Assembly (NCBI GenBank): GCA_024305105.1 | Contig: JAMWZA010000050.1 | Span: 1-33,189 of the forward strand | Length of the DNA: 33,189 nt | Source of the DNA: Marinoscillum sp. | Lineage (GTDB): Bacteria > Bacteroidota > Bacteroidia > Cytophagales > Cyclobacteriaceae | Direction: 5' to 3' | Part shown: in pieces, positions 25,102-33,189 of the stretch | Numbering within the stretch: position 1 is the first letter of the stretch | Layout: every line of letters begins with the position of its first letter | Translations under genes and position numbers: made by a program | The notes under the pieces: model-generated | Told to the model about the DNA's origin: nothing | The model's database searches: none | The model's input: only the letters and a program-made list of their open reading frames with translations

Positions 25102-25360
25102 TGTTTATCGGGTAAAACCCTGCATTCGTCTGTGTGTTAATTTATTTGTAAAGTACAATTAATTAGTTGATGCGCTTATTTCTGTTAGAAAATATGTGGG
25201 CAATAAATAATGCCTTTTAATCAATTTTAAAGCCTTTATTCCGGGAGAAACACGCATGAGAATAGGTAGTAAACCTAATTTTAATTACCAGTGTATTTCG
25301 CAGTAATAATAGAAAAGTGCAAAATAGATTTGTAGTCAATTCTAAGATAAACTTATCAGC
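25102..25360. other. Gene-free AT-rich leader region of the giant surface-protein gene
   Basis: I find no gene here. It is AT-rich, with a small hairpin GGGT/ACCC (25110-25113 with 25117-25120) and the -7-like element at 25325-25332. It separates the minus-strand genes from the giant ORF and presumably holds its promoter and any regulator sites. Confidence 0.5.
25325..25332 (+). promoter_or_regulatory. Perfect -7 match (TAGATTTG) before the giant ORF
   Basis: TAGATTTG matches the Bacteroidota TAnnTTTG element exactly, 28 bases before the ATG at 25361. No TTG lies 19-22 bases upstream; the nearest candidate is TTTC at 25296-25299. The call rests on the -7 element alone. Confidence 0.4.
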
Positions 25361-28300
25361 ATGAATCAGACAGCTCAGAGGCCCATATTTTTTGAGAGGA
25401 CATCAAGAAATGTAATGAACCAAACACCTCAATTAAATCTCATTACAGATGACATGAATGGAGACGGCTTGCATAATTTAACGAGATCAATACGCAGTTA
25501 TTGGATCAAAACAGTATTTATACTGGTATTGTCCATCCCGCTATTCGCTTCATTTCCATCATTTGGTCAAGGGAGTATTAGTTTAAATTTTGCACATGAT
25601 AATTGTATAAGCAACCCCCAGGCAGGTACCTATAACGTATCTGGCAGTGTGAATGGAAAGCCACAGTACTTAAAAAACAGTAATAGTCGTATTGTCTGGT
25701 CTGGTAGTCGGTGGGAACTCAAAACTAAAAACTGGCAGGGCATTGAAAATGTAACACATTTCAATACGACCAATACAACCAAACTACCTTGCGGAGCGTG
25801 GCAGGCATCGTATGGATGTTTCTTGCCCAATGTTGGTGGTGATTGTGTGTCGCCACCTACCGGTTCCACCATTCCTGATGTAAGCGTCTATGAGGGAGCG
25901 GTAAATACGGTCATCAATTTGGAAACTTATTTTGATGATGATCAGGATGGAGCGGCTGGGCTGATTTACACAAAACAATCAACCGATGCTTCGTTTTACA
26001 CTGCTTCAATAAATGGTAGCAATCAACTGATTATCGATTTTGGAGAATCTGGTATAGGTACCGGTTCAATTACAGTTCGTGCAACAGATAGTGAAGGCGA
26101 TTACATTGAGGGATCTTTTGCCGTATCCGTATCAGCACCGCCCCCAACTGGTTCGATCATTATTGATTTTGAGGATGATGGATTTGTAGATTGGACAAAT
26201 TATGGGTCGAAAGTATATGTGAAGGATAACTTCAAAATCACATATCCTACGATGGATTGGTTCGAATCCTCAGATGGCGAGGGAGGAACATATGCCCTGA
26301 TGGCTGATGGTTGGGAGTTTGATTATACAACTATAATTCTGGAAACAGTTGATGGTAGTGAGATAGACTTTATCTCGTTTTACTACAGTGCAACATATCA
26401 AAATCTCTTGAACATTGAGGGATTTAAAGACGGGGTGTCAACAGGTATTCAATCATCCTCTTTAAGTGGCAATATCTCATTAAATGATCCCTTATTTGAT
26501 GAGGTGGATAAGATACATATTACTTCAGGGGACTATGGGTTTATTGAAGATAAATTTGATAACTTCATTTTTTTACCTCTAGCCTCGGGCCCAGACATCC
26601 CAGAAGTCTCTACTACAGCCATATCCACCTTCGATGCTGCATCAGCCACCATGGGTGGTAATGTAACCGATGATGGAGGGGCTACTATTACAGAAAGAGG
26701 AGTAGTATACAATACTACCGGAACACCAAACACTTCGGATACCAAAGCGCAAATAGGAACTGGAACAGGTTCTTTTTCTCAGTCCGTTACAGGTCTCTCA
26801 AGCGGAACCACTTATTATGTTCGTGCTTATGCCATTAACTCTGAAGGCACGAGCTATGGTAGTGAAGAGAGCTTTACGACGAGTACACCTACTCTGGTGC
26901 CCACTCAATCACTTTACTGGCCAAATAATGAAGGAAAAAAACTTGAGGGAATTTCTATTGCTGGTACAGACCGTCAGGACATATTAAGTGGTAGTGTACT
27001 GGATTTAGTGGCGATTGATATTGATTTGACAAATGAAAAAGCGTATTGGTATGATCAGAGTACTGGCAAAATCCATCGCGCAAATTTGGATGGAAGCGGA
27101 ATTGAAGTGTTCGTCACTGATCCAGGTTATGCCACAACCATATTCATTGACCAAAAAAATGGATATCTCTATTGGCCAAATAATGGAGCCTCCAAAATAG
27201 AACGAATTAATCTAGACGGCACTGGGAGAAAAGACATTATAAGTGCTACAGATCCGATCGGAATTACTGTTGATGTAACCGGTTCTAAAGTATACTGGTT
27301 TGATCAAACCAATTATAAGATTTATCGAGGCAATGTTGATGGTTCAGGAACTGAAGTATTTATTTCAAACCCGGGATATGCAACAACGATTTGTTTTGAT
27401 CAGGCGAATGGTTATTTGTACTGGCCTAATAATGAAGCCAGTAAAATTGAAAGGATCAAATCAGACGGTACCGAAAGAGCAGACGTAATCAGCGCTACGG
27501 ACCCCATCGGAGTTACAGTTGATGTCATAAATTCTAAAGTATATTGGTTTGATCAGACCAATTACAAAATATACCGCGGAAACATAAACGGAACGAGTAC
27601 TGAAGTTTTTGTATCCAATCCTGGTTATGCTACGACCCTGGTAGTTCCATACGAATTACCAGGTACACCAACAGTAGCAACCACGGTTATTTCAACCTTT
27701 GATGCTACATCAGCCAGCATGGGAGGAGAGGTAACGAGTGCCGGATTGGGTACTGTTACAGATCGTGGAGTGGTGTACAATAGCACTGGAACACCAACAA
27801 TCTCTGATGTCAAAGTGCAAATAGGAACTGGAACAGGTATTTTTTCTCAATCTATTTCAAGTCTTTCTGCCAGCACAACTTATTACGTGCGCGCTTATGC
27901 CATCAACTCAGAAGGAACGAGCTATGGTGCTGAAGAGAGTTTTACAACAAGTACACCCACTCCGGATATCAATATAAAAGGAAACGGCGTTTCAATAACC
28001 AACGGAGACGGTACAGCCACCACCACAGACCACACTGATTTTGGTTCTGTTTCCACTGGAAGTGGTACGGTATCCAGAATATTTACTATAGAAAATACCG
28101 GTTCAGCCGACTTGAATTTGGCAGATTATAATGGCCGTGGCAATATATCAGTAGGAGGAACTCATGCAAGCGATTTCACCATCAGCAACACTCCCGGTTC
28201 TTCTTCCATCGCCTCAGGGAATACAATTGCATTTTCGATTGAGTTCAATCCTTCGGTTATTGGGGAGCGATCCGCTACAGTGTATATCGGTAGCAATGAC

Positions 28301-31300
28301 ACCGACGAAACCCCTTACTCGTTTGCTATTAAGGGAACAGGAACCAATTCAGCCCCAACGATCACGCTTCAGGACAATAAACTTTCGACAAATAACACAA
28401 CGGCTGTCACCTTCAATACTGCGGGCAGTAATGCAATTACCATAGCTGATACAGATGGTGATGATCAGTCAGTAACCATTTCAACAACCGGTAGTGGTAA
28501 CTTTACTTTATCATCTACTACCGGTTTGTCAGTGACCGGAGATGGCACTTCAGAACTTACACTTAGTGGGTCAGTTAGCACTATTAACAGCGCTCTTGAA
28601 GGAGCTGTTTTTGATCCAGCATCTACCGTGGGTCAGCACACCATCGCTATCAGTTCAAATGACGGAACAGTTTCAGTTGGACCTGCAGAGATCCTGATCG
28701 GTGTATTTCCGGCATCAGCTACCGTCACCACCGAAGGGTTTGAAGCGTTTACCAACGCTGATGCGTCATTTACCAACGCTACTACGAATCAGACTTTTTC
28801 CTTTCCTTCTTCCACGTTCACAGTTACTGAATATGCCGGTTTTGGAATCGGAGCTAGTGATTTTCTCATTGATAATTTTGGCAATTGCAGCAGTGCTTCT
28901 ACTCTTCAGGCCAGCTTCCTTATTTCGAACGATCAGGAGTTCTATTCAAAAAGTTTTTGGCTTTTCCCGTCTGAAGATTGTAACATGAATGGTACGAATG
29001 GCACTATCACAATTCGTGGTAAGAACAATAGCACGACGCAGTTTACGAAGACTATTTTGTCAACTGATTTGAATAATGACCAGAATACAAATGAAGGATT
29101 CACTTTTATTGAAATGGACGAATATGCTGGTTTTGCCATCGATGAGCTGGAATTCGAAACTTCAGGAAGCATTAGCTATGTAGGGGTGGATGATTTCAAC
29201 TTTGTTGCAGAGGTTTATAATCCGGATGTGACCCCTCCGGCAGTTACCATAACCAGCACCAAAAGCAGTCCTACTAACGCTTCTTCTATTCCTTTGTCGA
29301 TCACTTTTAGTGAAGAAGTCAATGACTTTGTCCTTGGTGATATTGACGTTACTGGTGGCACACTCAATAATTTCAATACCTCTGATAACATAATTTACTC
29401 CGCAGATCTCCTACCAACTGCGGGTGGGACTATCACGGTTGATATCGATGCTTCAAAAGCAAAAGATAATGCTGGAAATAACAATGAAGCTGCTCCTCGA
29501 TTCAGTATAAGTTACGATGGGAGTGCGCCTGCAGTCACCATTACCAGCATTGAAAGCGGTTATACTGAGGCGACACCAATTCCATTGACTATCACGTTTA
29601 GTGAAGAAGTTAATGACTTTATTATAACTGATATTACCGTTTCTGGTGGGACACTTAATGATTTTTCCACCTCAGATAACATGATTTACACGGTCAATCT
29701 TACCCCTACAACAGAAGGAGTTATTACAGTCGATATTGACGGGTCAAAAGTTGGAGATCATGCTGGAAATGGTAATACAGCGGCAATGCAATATGCAGTC
29801 ACCTATCAAACTCCGCTAACTCTGATTTATAACACAACACTTACCTCGGATACAGGGATCGAGTTACCGCTCGGCACCTCAGGTTCGGTGAATGTGACGG
29901 TAGACTGGGGCGACGGCTCTTCGGATACATATAATTCAACAGGAATTAAAAACCACATCTACGCCGTTGATAGCACCTACACGGTTAAAGTCTTCGGTAG
30001 CCTGGATCATTTTGGGTACGGAGCTAACCATGTCCCGTCCATTAACAATGATCAACTGGTTGAAATTGCCCATTTTGGTAATCTGGGGATTACTAATCTA
30101 TCAGGAGGAGCCAGAGCAGCTTCAAACCTTATCTCGGTTCCAGATAATATCCCTTCCAATGTGACAGACCTAACAAATATGTTTAGAGATGCCGTTTCTT
30201 TTAATCAGGGCCTTAATGGATGGGATGTGAGTACAGTTGAAAGCACTGCAGCTATGTTTTGGGGAGCAATTGATTTTAATGGTAACATTTCTGATTGGGA
30301 GGTCAGTAAGGTGACAAATATGACCAGCATGTTTGCTCAGGCGTCAAAATTTAATCAGGATATCTCTGGATGGAATACTGAGAATAGTACATCAATGTCT
30401 CAAATGTTTTTTGGTGCAAGTTCATTTAATCAGAACATAGGAGGATGGAATGTAAGTAAGGTAGAAAGCATGATGAATATGTTCTTTGGAGTCAGCAATT
30501 TTAATTATGACCTGAGCAACTGGAACACTCAAAATGTCACGAATATGCGAGCAATGTTCCTGGCAGCAGGCTCATTTAATCAGAATTTGAATAACTGGAA
30601 TGTTAGTCAGGTCACTGATATGTCACGGATGTTTGAAGCTACTGCCATCAATCAGAAGTTTGATGGTTGGGATGTATCTGGTGTTATGAATATGACAGAC
30701 ATGTTTAAAAATGAAACCTTGTCGTCTGCAAACTATGATGCGACCCTTACTGCCTGGTCAGCACTTACGCTGCAAAGTGGAGTAACTCTAAATGCTGGAA
30801 AGAGCCAATACAGTCCCGGAACAGCAGAAACTGCTCGTCAGAAAATCATTGATGATTTTGGCTGGACCATAATAGATGGAGGCCTTAATGTTCCTAATGT
30901 AACACTGAGTCAATTGGAAACAGCCTTTGCTGAAAAAGAGGGCTCTAATACGATAAATATTACCCTTTCTAAAGCGTATGCATCTAATGTTACCGTCACC
31001 CTGGGTATCAAGCCCTCAAGCACGGCGACTTTAGATACCGACGTTACACTTTCCAGCACCATAGTAGAGATCGTAGCTGGTGAAACTACTGGAAGTGTAT
31101 CACTTACTGCAATAGATGACGCCAATAATGAATTAGCTGAGTCGGTCATTGTGGAGATACTGAGTGTAAGCAATGGCATAGAAGACGGCATCCAGGAGGT
31201 CACTTCTATGATTAATGATGATGAAATTACCATTGCCAATGCAGGTACGGATCAGAATGTTTGCGGTACCAGTACAACGCTTCTCGGTAACAATGCGGAT

Positions 31301-33189
31301 GCAGGGTTAGGTGAATCAGGTACCTGGAGCATCTTATCAGGCGCAGGAGGATCAATTACAGATCCCACAAGTATTAACTCCGATTTTAGTGGCTCTGTGG
31401 GAGTGACCTACACGTTGCGCTGGACCATTGGTGATGGTATGGCTACAAATAGCCAGGATGAGGTTAAAATTACTTTTTACGGTCTGACCTCAGCGAATGC
31501 TGGCCCTGATCAAGACATCCAGGGAGCGATCTTTAACACTACAATGCAGGGTAATGCTTCCACAGGACTAAACGAAACAGGCACATGGAGTATAGTAGCT
31601 GGCAATGGGAACGGTATACTAAATGACCCCAATAGTCCCACAACGGCCTTCTCTGGAGAGGCAGATGTGACCTATACATTGAGGTGGACCATAAGTAATG
31701 GAGTCTGCTCAACTAGCAGTGATGATGTAGCTATCAGCTTTACCAATACAGCAGGCATTCTTGTTGCAGAAGATGGTTCTTCCACTGCGGTTAGTGAGAC
31801 AGGAAGTACTGATCATTTTACAGTCGTATTGACAACTGAGCCATCAAGCAATGTTCAAATCGTCATTTCAGGTAGTGATGACGGAGAAGTATCTCATAAT
31901 ACATCAATACTATCTTTCACGCCTTCTAACTGGAATGCGCCACAGACCATAACAATTAGTGGAGTGGATGATGATCTGGTCGACGGTAGTAAATATTCCA
32001 CTATTACCATTGGCGTAGACGCTGCTAACAGTGATGATGCATTTGATGACGTAGTAGATCAAACAATCAATGTGACAAATGAAGATGACGATGTAGCCTC
32101 TGTAACCATTGCCGATATCAGTGGCAATGAGGATGATGGATCCATTACAATTACGGCAACACTGGATCATGGAGTAGAAGGAGGGTTTACGGTAGAGGTT
32201 AATACCACCGATGGTACCGCCACTACTATGGATGAAGACTATACAGCGGTTAGTGCGCATCTGCTGACCTTTACAGGTATAGCAGGCGAGACGCAGACCT
32301 TCACAGTGACACCTGATAACGACACGAAACTGGAAGCTGATGAAACGTTGACGATCAGTCTAAGCAATTTAGCTGCCACCACATTACCTGTTGATATTAC
32401 AGATGAAGCAACCGTAACGATAACCAATGACGATGCGGCTGCTGTAATCATTGCCGATATCAGTGGAAACGAAGATGATGGAGCTATAACCGTTACTGCT
32501 ACACTAGATCATGCCGTACAGGGTGGATTTACCGTAGAAGTAAGCACAACTGATGGAACTGCTACCACAGGTAACGATGACTACACCGCGGTAAGTGGTT
32601 ACACCCTGACGTTTGCTGGTAATGCAGGAGAATTTCAGACGTTCACACTCACACCAACAGTGGATAGTGACGCTGAATTTGATGAAACGGTAGTGATTAG
32701 TCAAAGCAATCATACAGGCACCACACTTGGTGTGGATATTAGTGACGGAGCTACGGTAACCATTACCAATGACGATGTTCCATTGCTGACAGTGGGTGAT
32801 GACCAGATCTCTGAAGGAGACGCAGGCACTGCGATCATGAGTTTTGAAGTCAACCTCGACAGAGCTTCTCCGGGAACAATCACAGTAGATTATGCTACGG
32901 AAGATGGAACAGCCACAGCCGGTAGTGATTATTCTACCAAATCCGGCACATTGACCTTTGCACCTGGTGAAACCACCAAAACTGTAGAGGTGGCAGTCAC
33001 TGGAGAGGACGTTTTGGAAAGTGATGAATATTTCAGGTTGAACCTGAGCACTGCTACCGGAACAGTCAGTATTTTGGACGACTCTGGTTTAGGCACCATA
33101 TCCAATGACGATGTAGCTTCGGTGATCATTGCTAATATCAGTGGCAATGAGGATGATGGATCCATTACAATTACGGCAACACTGGATCA
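25361..33189 (+). CDS. Giant modular exported surface protein, C-terminus beyond window (>=2609 aa)
   Basis: Reading from the ATG at 25361, one frame stays open to the window end. The signal core (VFILVLSIPLFASF, cleavage near SFGQ at residue 70) is preceded by an unusually long N-region of about 50 residues; starting at Met32 (25454) would shorten it. Approximate modules: a Cys-containing domain (71-165), cadherin-like (172-268), a possible jelly-roll domain (265-412), Fn3-like (413-511), YWTD propeller (511-766), second Fn3-like (767-867), ASPM/Hydin-like choice-of-anchor D (868-997), a cadherin-like domain (998-1117), an unassigned domain (1118-1293), two Ig-like (1294-1484), DUF285-type 25-residue repeats (1600-1785), Calx-beta (1846-1957), two PKD-like (1958-2130), and four Calx-beta with the start of a fifth (2130 on). 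Such proteins serve as adhesins or surface-gliding factors, usually exported by type IX secretion. The sorting domain would lie outside this window. Confidence 0.85.
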   Translation, partial: MNQTAQRPIFFERTSRNVMNQTPQLNLITDDMNGDGLHNLTRSIRSYWIKTVFILVLSIPLFASFPSFGQGSISLNFAHDNCISNPQAGTYNVSGSVNGKPQYLKNSNSRIVWSGSRWELKTKNWQGIENVTHFNTTNTTKLPCGAWQASYGCFLPNVGGDCVSPPTGSTIPDVSVYEGAVNTVINLETYFDDDQDGAAGLIYTKQSTDASFYTASINGSNQLIIDFGESGIGTGSITVRATDSEGDYIEGSFAVSVSAPPPTGSIIIDFEDDGFVDWTNYGSKVYVKDNFKITYPTMDWFESSDGEGGTYALMADGWEFDYTTIILETVDGSEIDFISFYYSATYQNLLNIEGFKDGVSTGIQSSSLSGNISLNDPLFDEVDKIHITSGDYGFIEDKFDNFIFLPLASGPDIPEVSTTAISTFDAASATMGGNVTDDGGATITERGVVYNTTGTPNTSDTKAQIGTGTGSFSQSVTGLSSGTTYYVRAYAINSEGTSYGSEESFTTSTPTLVPTQSLYWPNNEGKKLEGISIAGTDRQDILSGSVLDLVAIDIDLTNEKAYWYDQSTGKIHRANLDGSGIEVFVTDPGYATTIFIDQKNGYLYWPNNGASKIERINLDGTGRKDIISATDPIGITVDVTGSKVYWFDQTNYKIYRGNVDGSGTEVFISNPGYATTICFDQANGYLYWPNNEASKIERIKSDGTERADVISATDPIGVTVDVINSKVYWFDQTNYKIYRGNINGTSTEVFVSNPGYATTLVVPYELPGTPTVATTVISTFDATSASMGGEVTSAGLGTVTDRGVVYNSTGTPTISDVKVQIGTGTGIFSQSISSLSASTTYYVRAYAINSEGTSYGAEESFTTSTPTPDINIKGNGVSITNGDGTATTTDHTDFGSVSTGSGTVSRIFTIENTGSADLNLADYNGRGNISVGGTHASDFTISNTPGSSSIASGNTIAFSIEFNPSVIGERSATVYIGSNDTDETPYSFAIKGTGTNSAPTITLQDNKLSTNNTTAVTFNTAGSNAITIADTDGDDQSVTISTTGSGNFTLSSTTGLSVTGDGTSELTLSGSVSTINSALEGAVFDPASTVGQHTIAISSNDGTVSVGPAEILIGVFPASATVTTEGFEAFTNADASFTNATTNQTFSFPSSTFTVTEYAGFGIGASDFLIDNFGNCSSASTLQASFLISNDQEFYSKSFWLFPSEDCNMNGTNGTITIRGKNNSTTQFTKTILSTDLNNDQNTNEGFTFIEMDEYAGFAIDELEFETSGSISYVGVDDFNFVAEVYNPDVTPPAVTITSTKSSPTNASSIPLSITFSEEVNDFVLGDIDVTGGTLNNFNTSDNIIYSADLLPTAGGTITVDIDASKAKDNAGNNNEAAPRFSISYDGSAPAVTITSIESGYTEATPIPLTITFSEEVNDFIITDITVSGGTLNDFSTSDNMIYTVNLTPTTEGVITVDIDGSKVGDHAGNGNTAAMQYAVTYQTPLTLIYNTTLTSDTGIELPLGTSGSVNVTVDWGDGSSDTYNSTGIKNHIYAVDSTYTVKVFGSLDHFGYGANHVPSINNDQLVEIAHFGNLGITNLSGGARAASNLISVPDNIPSNVTDLTNMFRDAVSFNQGLNGWDVSTVESTAAMFWGAIDFNGNISDWEVSKVTNMTSMFAQASKFNQDISGWNTENSTSMSQMFFGASSFNQNIGGWNVSKVESMMNMFFGVSNFNYDLSNWNTQNVTNMRAMFLAAGSFNQNLNNWNVSQVTDMSRMFEATAINQKFDGWDVSGVMNMTDMFKNETLSSANYDATLTAWSALTLQSGVTLNAGKSQYSPGTAETARQKIIDDFGWTIIDGGLNVPNVTLSQLETAFAEKEGSNTINITLSKAYASNVTVTLGIKPSSTATLDTDVTLSSTIVEIVAGETTGSVSLTAIDDANNELAESVIVEILSVSNGIEDGIQEVTSMINDDEITIANAGTDQNVCGTSTTLLGNNADAGLGESGTWSILSGAGGSITDPTSINSDFSGSVGVTYTLRWTIGDGMATNSQDEVKITFYGLTSANAGPDQDIQGAIFNTTMQGNASTGLNETGTWSIVAGNGNGILNDPNSPTTAFSGEADVTYTLRWTISNGVCSTSSDDVAISFTNTAGILVAEDGSSTAVSETGSTDHFTVVLTTEPSSNVQIVISGSDDGEVSHNTSILSFTPSNWNAPQTITISGVDDDLVDGSKYSTITIGVDAANSDDAFDDVVDQTINVTNEDDDVASVTIADISGNEDDGSITITATLDHGVEGGFTVEVNTTDGTATTMDEDYTAVSAHLLTFTGIAGETQTFTVTPDNDTKLEADETLTISLSNLAATTLPVDITDEATVTITNDDAAAVIIADISGNEDDGAITVTATLDHAVQGGFTVEVSTTDGTATTGNDDYTAVSGYTLTFAGNAGEFQTFTLTPTVDSDAEFDETVVISQSNHTGTTLGVDISDGATVTITNDDVPLLTVGDDQISEGDAGTAIMSFEVNLDRASPGTITVDYATEDGTATAGSDYSTKSGTLTFAPGETTKTVEVAVTGEDVLESDEYFRLNLSTATGTVSILDDSGLGTISNDDVASVIIANISGNEDDGSITITATLD
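26893..27655 (+). repeat. Three ~83-codon units, six YWTD-type propeller blades
   Basis: Within the giant ORF the pair YLYWPNN... / KVYWFDQ... recurs three times with a 249-base period (compare AAAG at 27287 and 27536). Each unit holds two blades with IERINLDGTG- or IYRGNVDGSG-type ends, as in LDL-receptor YWTD propellers. Six blades make one complete propeller. The second and third units are the most similar to each other, which points to recent duplication. Confidence 0.8.
30158..30718 (+). repeat. Eight 25-residue DUF285/BspA-like repeats
   Basis: Inside the giant ORF a unit of the form V(T/E).M..MF..A..FNQ.L..WNVS repeats about eight times with a period of 75 bases, for example NMTSMFAQASKFNQDISGW and DMSRMFEATAINQKFDGW. 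This is the repeat known as DUF285 or the BspA/mycoplasma surface 25-residue repeat. It is preceded by a PKD-like motif VDWGDGSSDTY. Confidence 0.85.
31749..33189 (+). repeat. Tandem Calx-beta-like repeats, running past the window end
   Basis: Four complete and one partial module of about 110-115 residues, most ending in a TITNDD- or TISNDD-type motif and containing DGTAT...DY as in Calx-beta domains, which often bind calcium. The array has not ended at the window edge. A 55-base stretch, 32115-32169, is identical to 33135-33189, 1,020 bases (340 codons) apart, so modules have duplicated recently or exchange sequence by recombination. Confidence 0.85.

Noticed and set aside
28164-28988. Plus-strand frames of 93 and 95 codons inside the giant ORF
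   Set aside because: They are alternative frames of the choice-of-anchor and adjacent domains, with Pro/Arg/Leu-rich composition; the main frame is open throughout.
31910-32260. Minus-strand 116-codon frame in the giant ORF
   Set aside because: Shadow of the repetitive Calx-beta region; no start signal or recognisable protein.

Overview
The window looks like a chromosomal segment of a Bacteroidota bacterium, probably a marine or environmental Cytophagales-type organism. The evidence is indirect. GC content is low to moderate. Start sites lack strong Shine-Dalgarno sequences. Several upstream regions resemble the TTG / TAnnTTTG promoter of this phylum. The gene families are also typical: a TonB-like energy transducer, large BNR-repeat and M14 secreted proteins, signal peptides ending in AQ or SQ, and a giant surface protein built from Calx-beta, Fn3, PKD-like and choice-of-anchor modules. 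I saw no tRNA, rRNA, CRISPR array, transposase or integrase.

Layout. 124-3066 holds a small secreted protein, two short-chain dehydrogenases and a HAD phosphatase. 3168-5603 encodes an SH3 + DUF3137 membrane protein. It is flanked by two copies of about 70 bp of the 3' end of the second dehydrogenase: the intact gene end on the left and a decayed copy on the right. A run of hairpins sits directly against the right copy, so the region resembles a small inserted segment with attachment-like direct repeats. 5965-7140 (minus strand) has a secreted protein and a 53-residue YqaE/Pmp3 membrane protein.

7376-11329 is a run of five unrecognised genes: a small protein without a signal peptide, an outer-membrane barrel-like protein with a coiled coil, two membrane proteins, and a secreted protein with a cysteine-rich tail. 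They look like one envelope-spanning assembly of unknown function. This is my best candidate for an undescribed system. 11409-13249 is a translationally coupled APH-fold kinase and IMPase-fold phosphatase. A TonB-family gene (13321-14010) follows, then a BNR/sortilin-like propeller protein (14170-17421) and an M14 carboxypeptidase-like protein (17464-20016).

20140-21526 has small hypotheticals and a leucine-rich-repeat secreted protein, closed by a clear terminator at 21541-21577. Next come a patatin-like lipase (21706-22467), an SLC13-type permease with two RCK_C domains (22662-24437) and a convergent DUF202 membrane protein (24439-24765). A gene-poor stretch leads to a giant ORF. It starts at 25361 and runs off the window end with no stop (at least 2,609 codons), encoding a modular exported surface protein.
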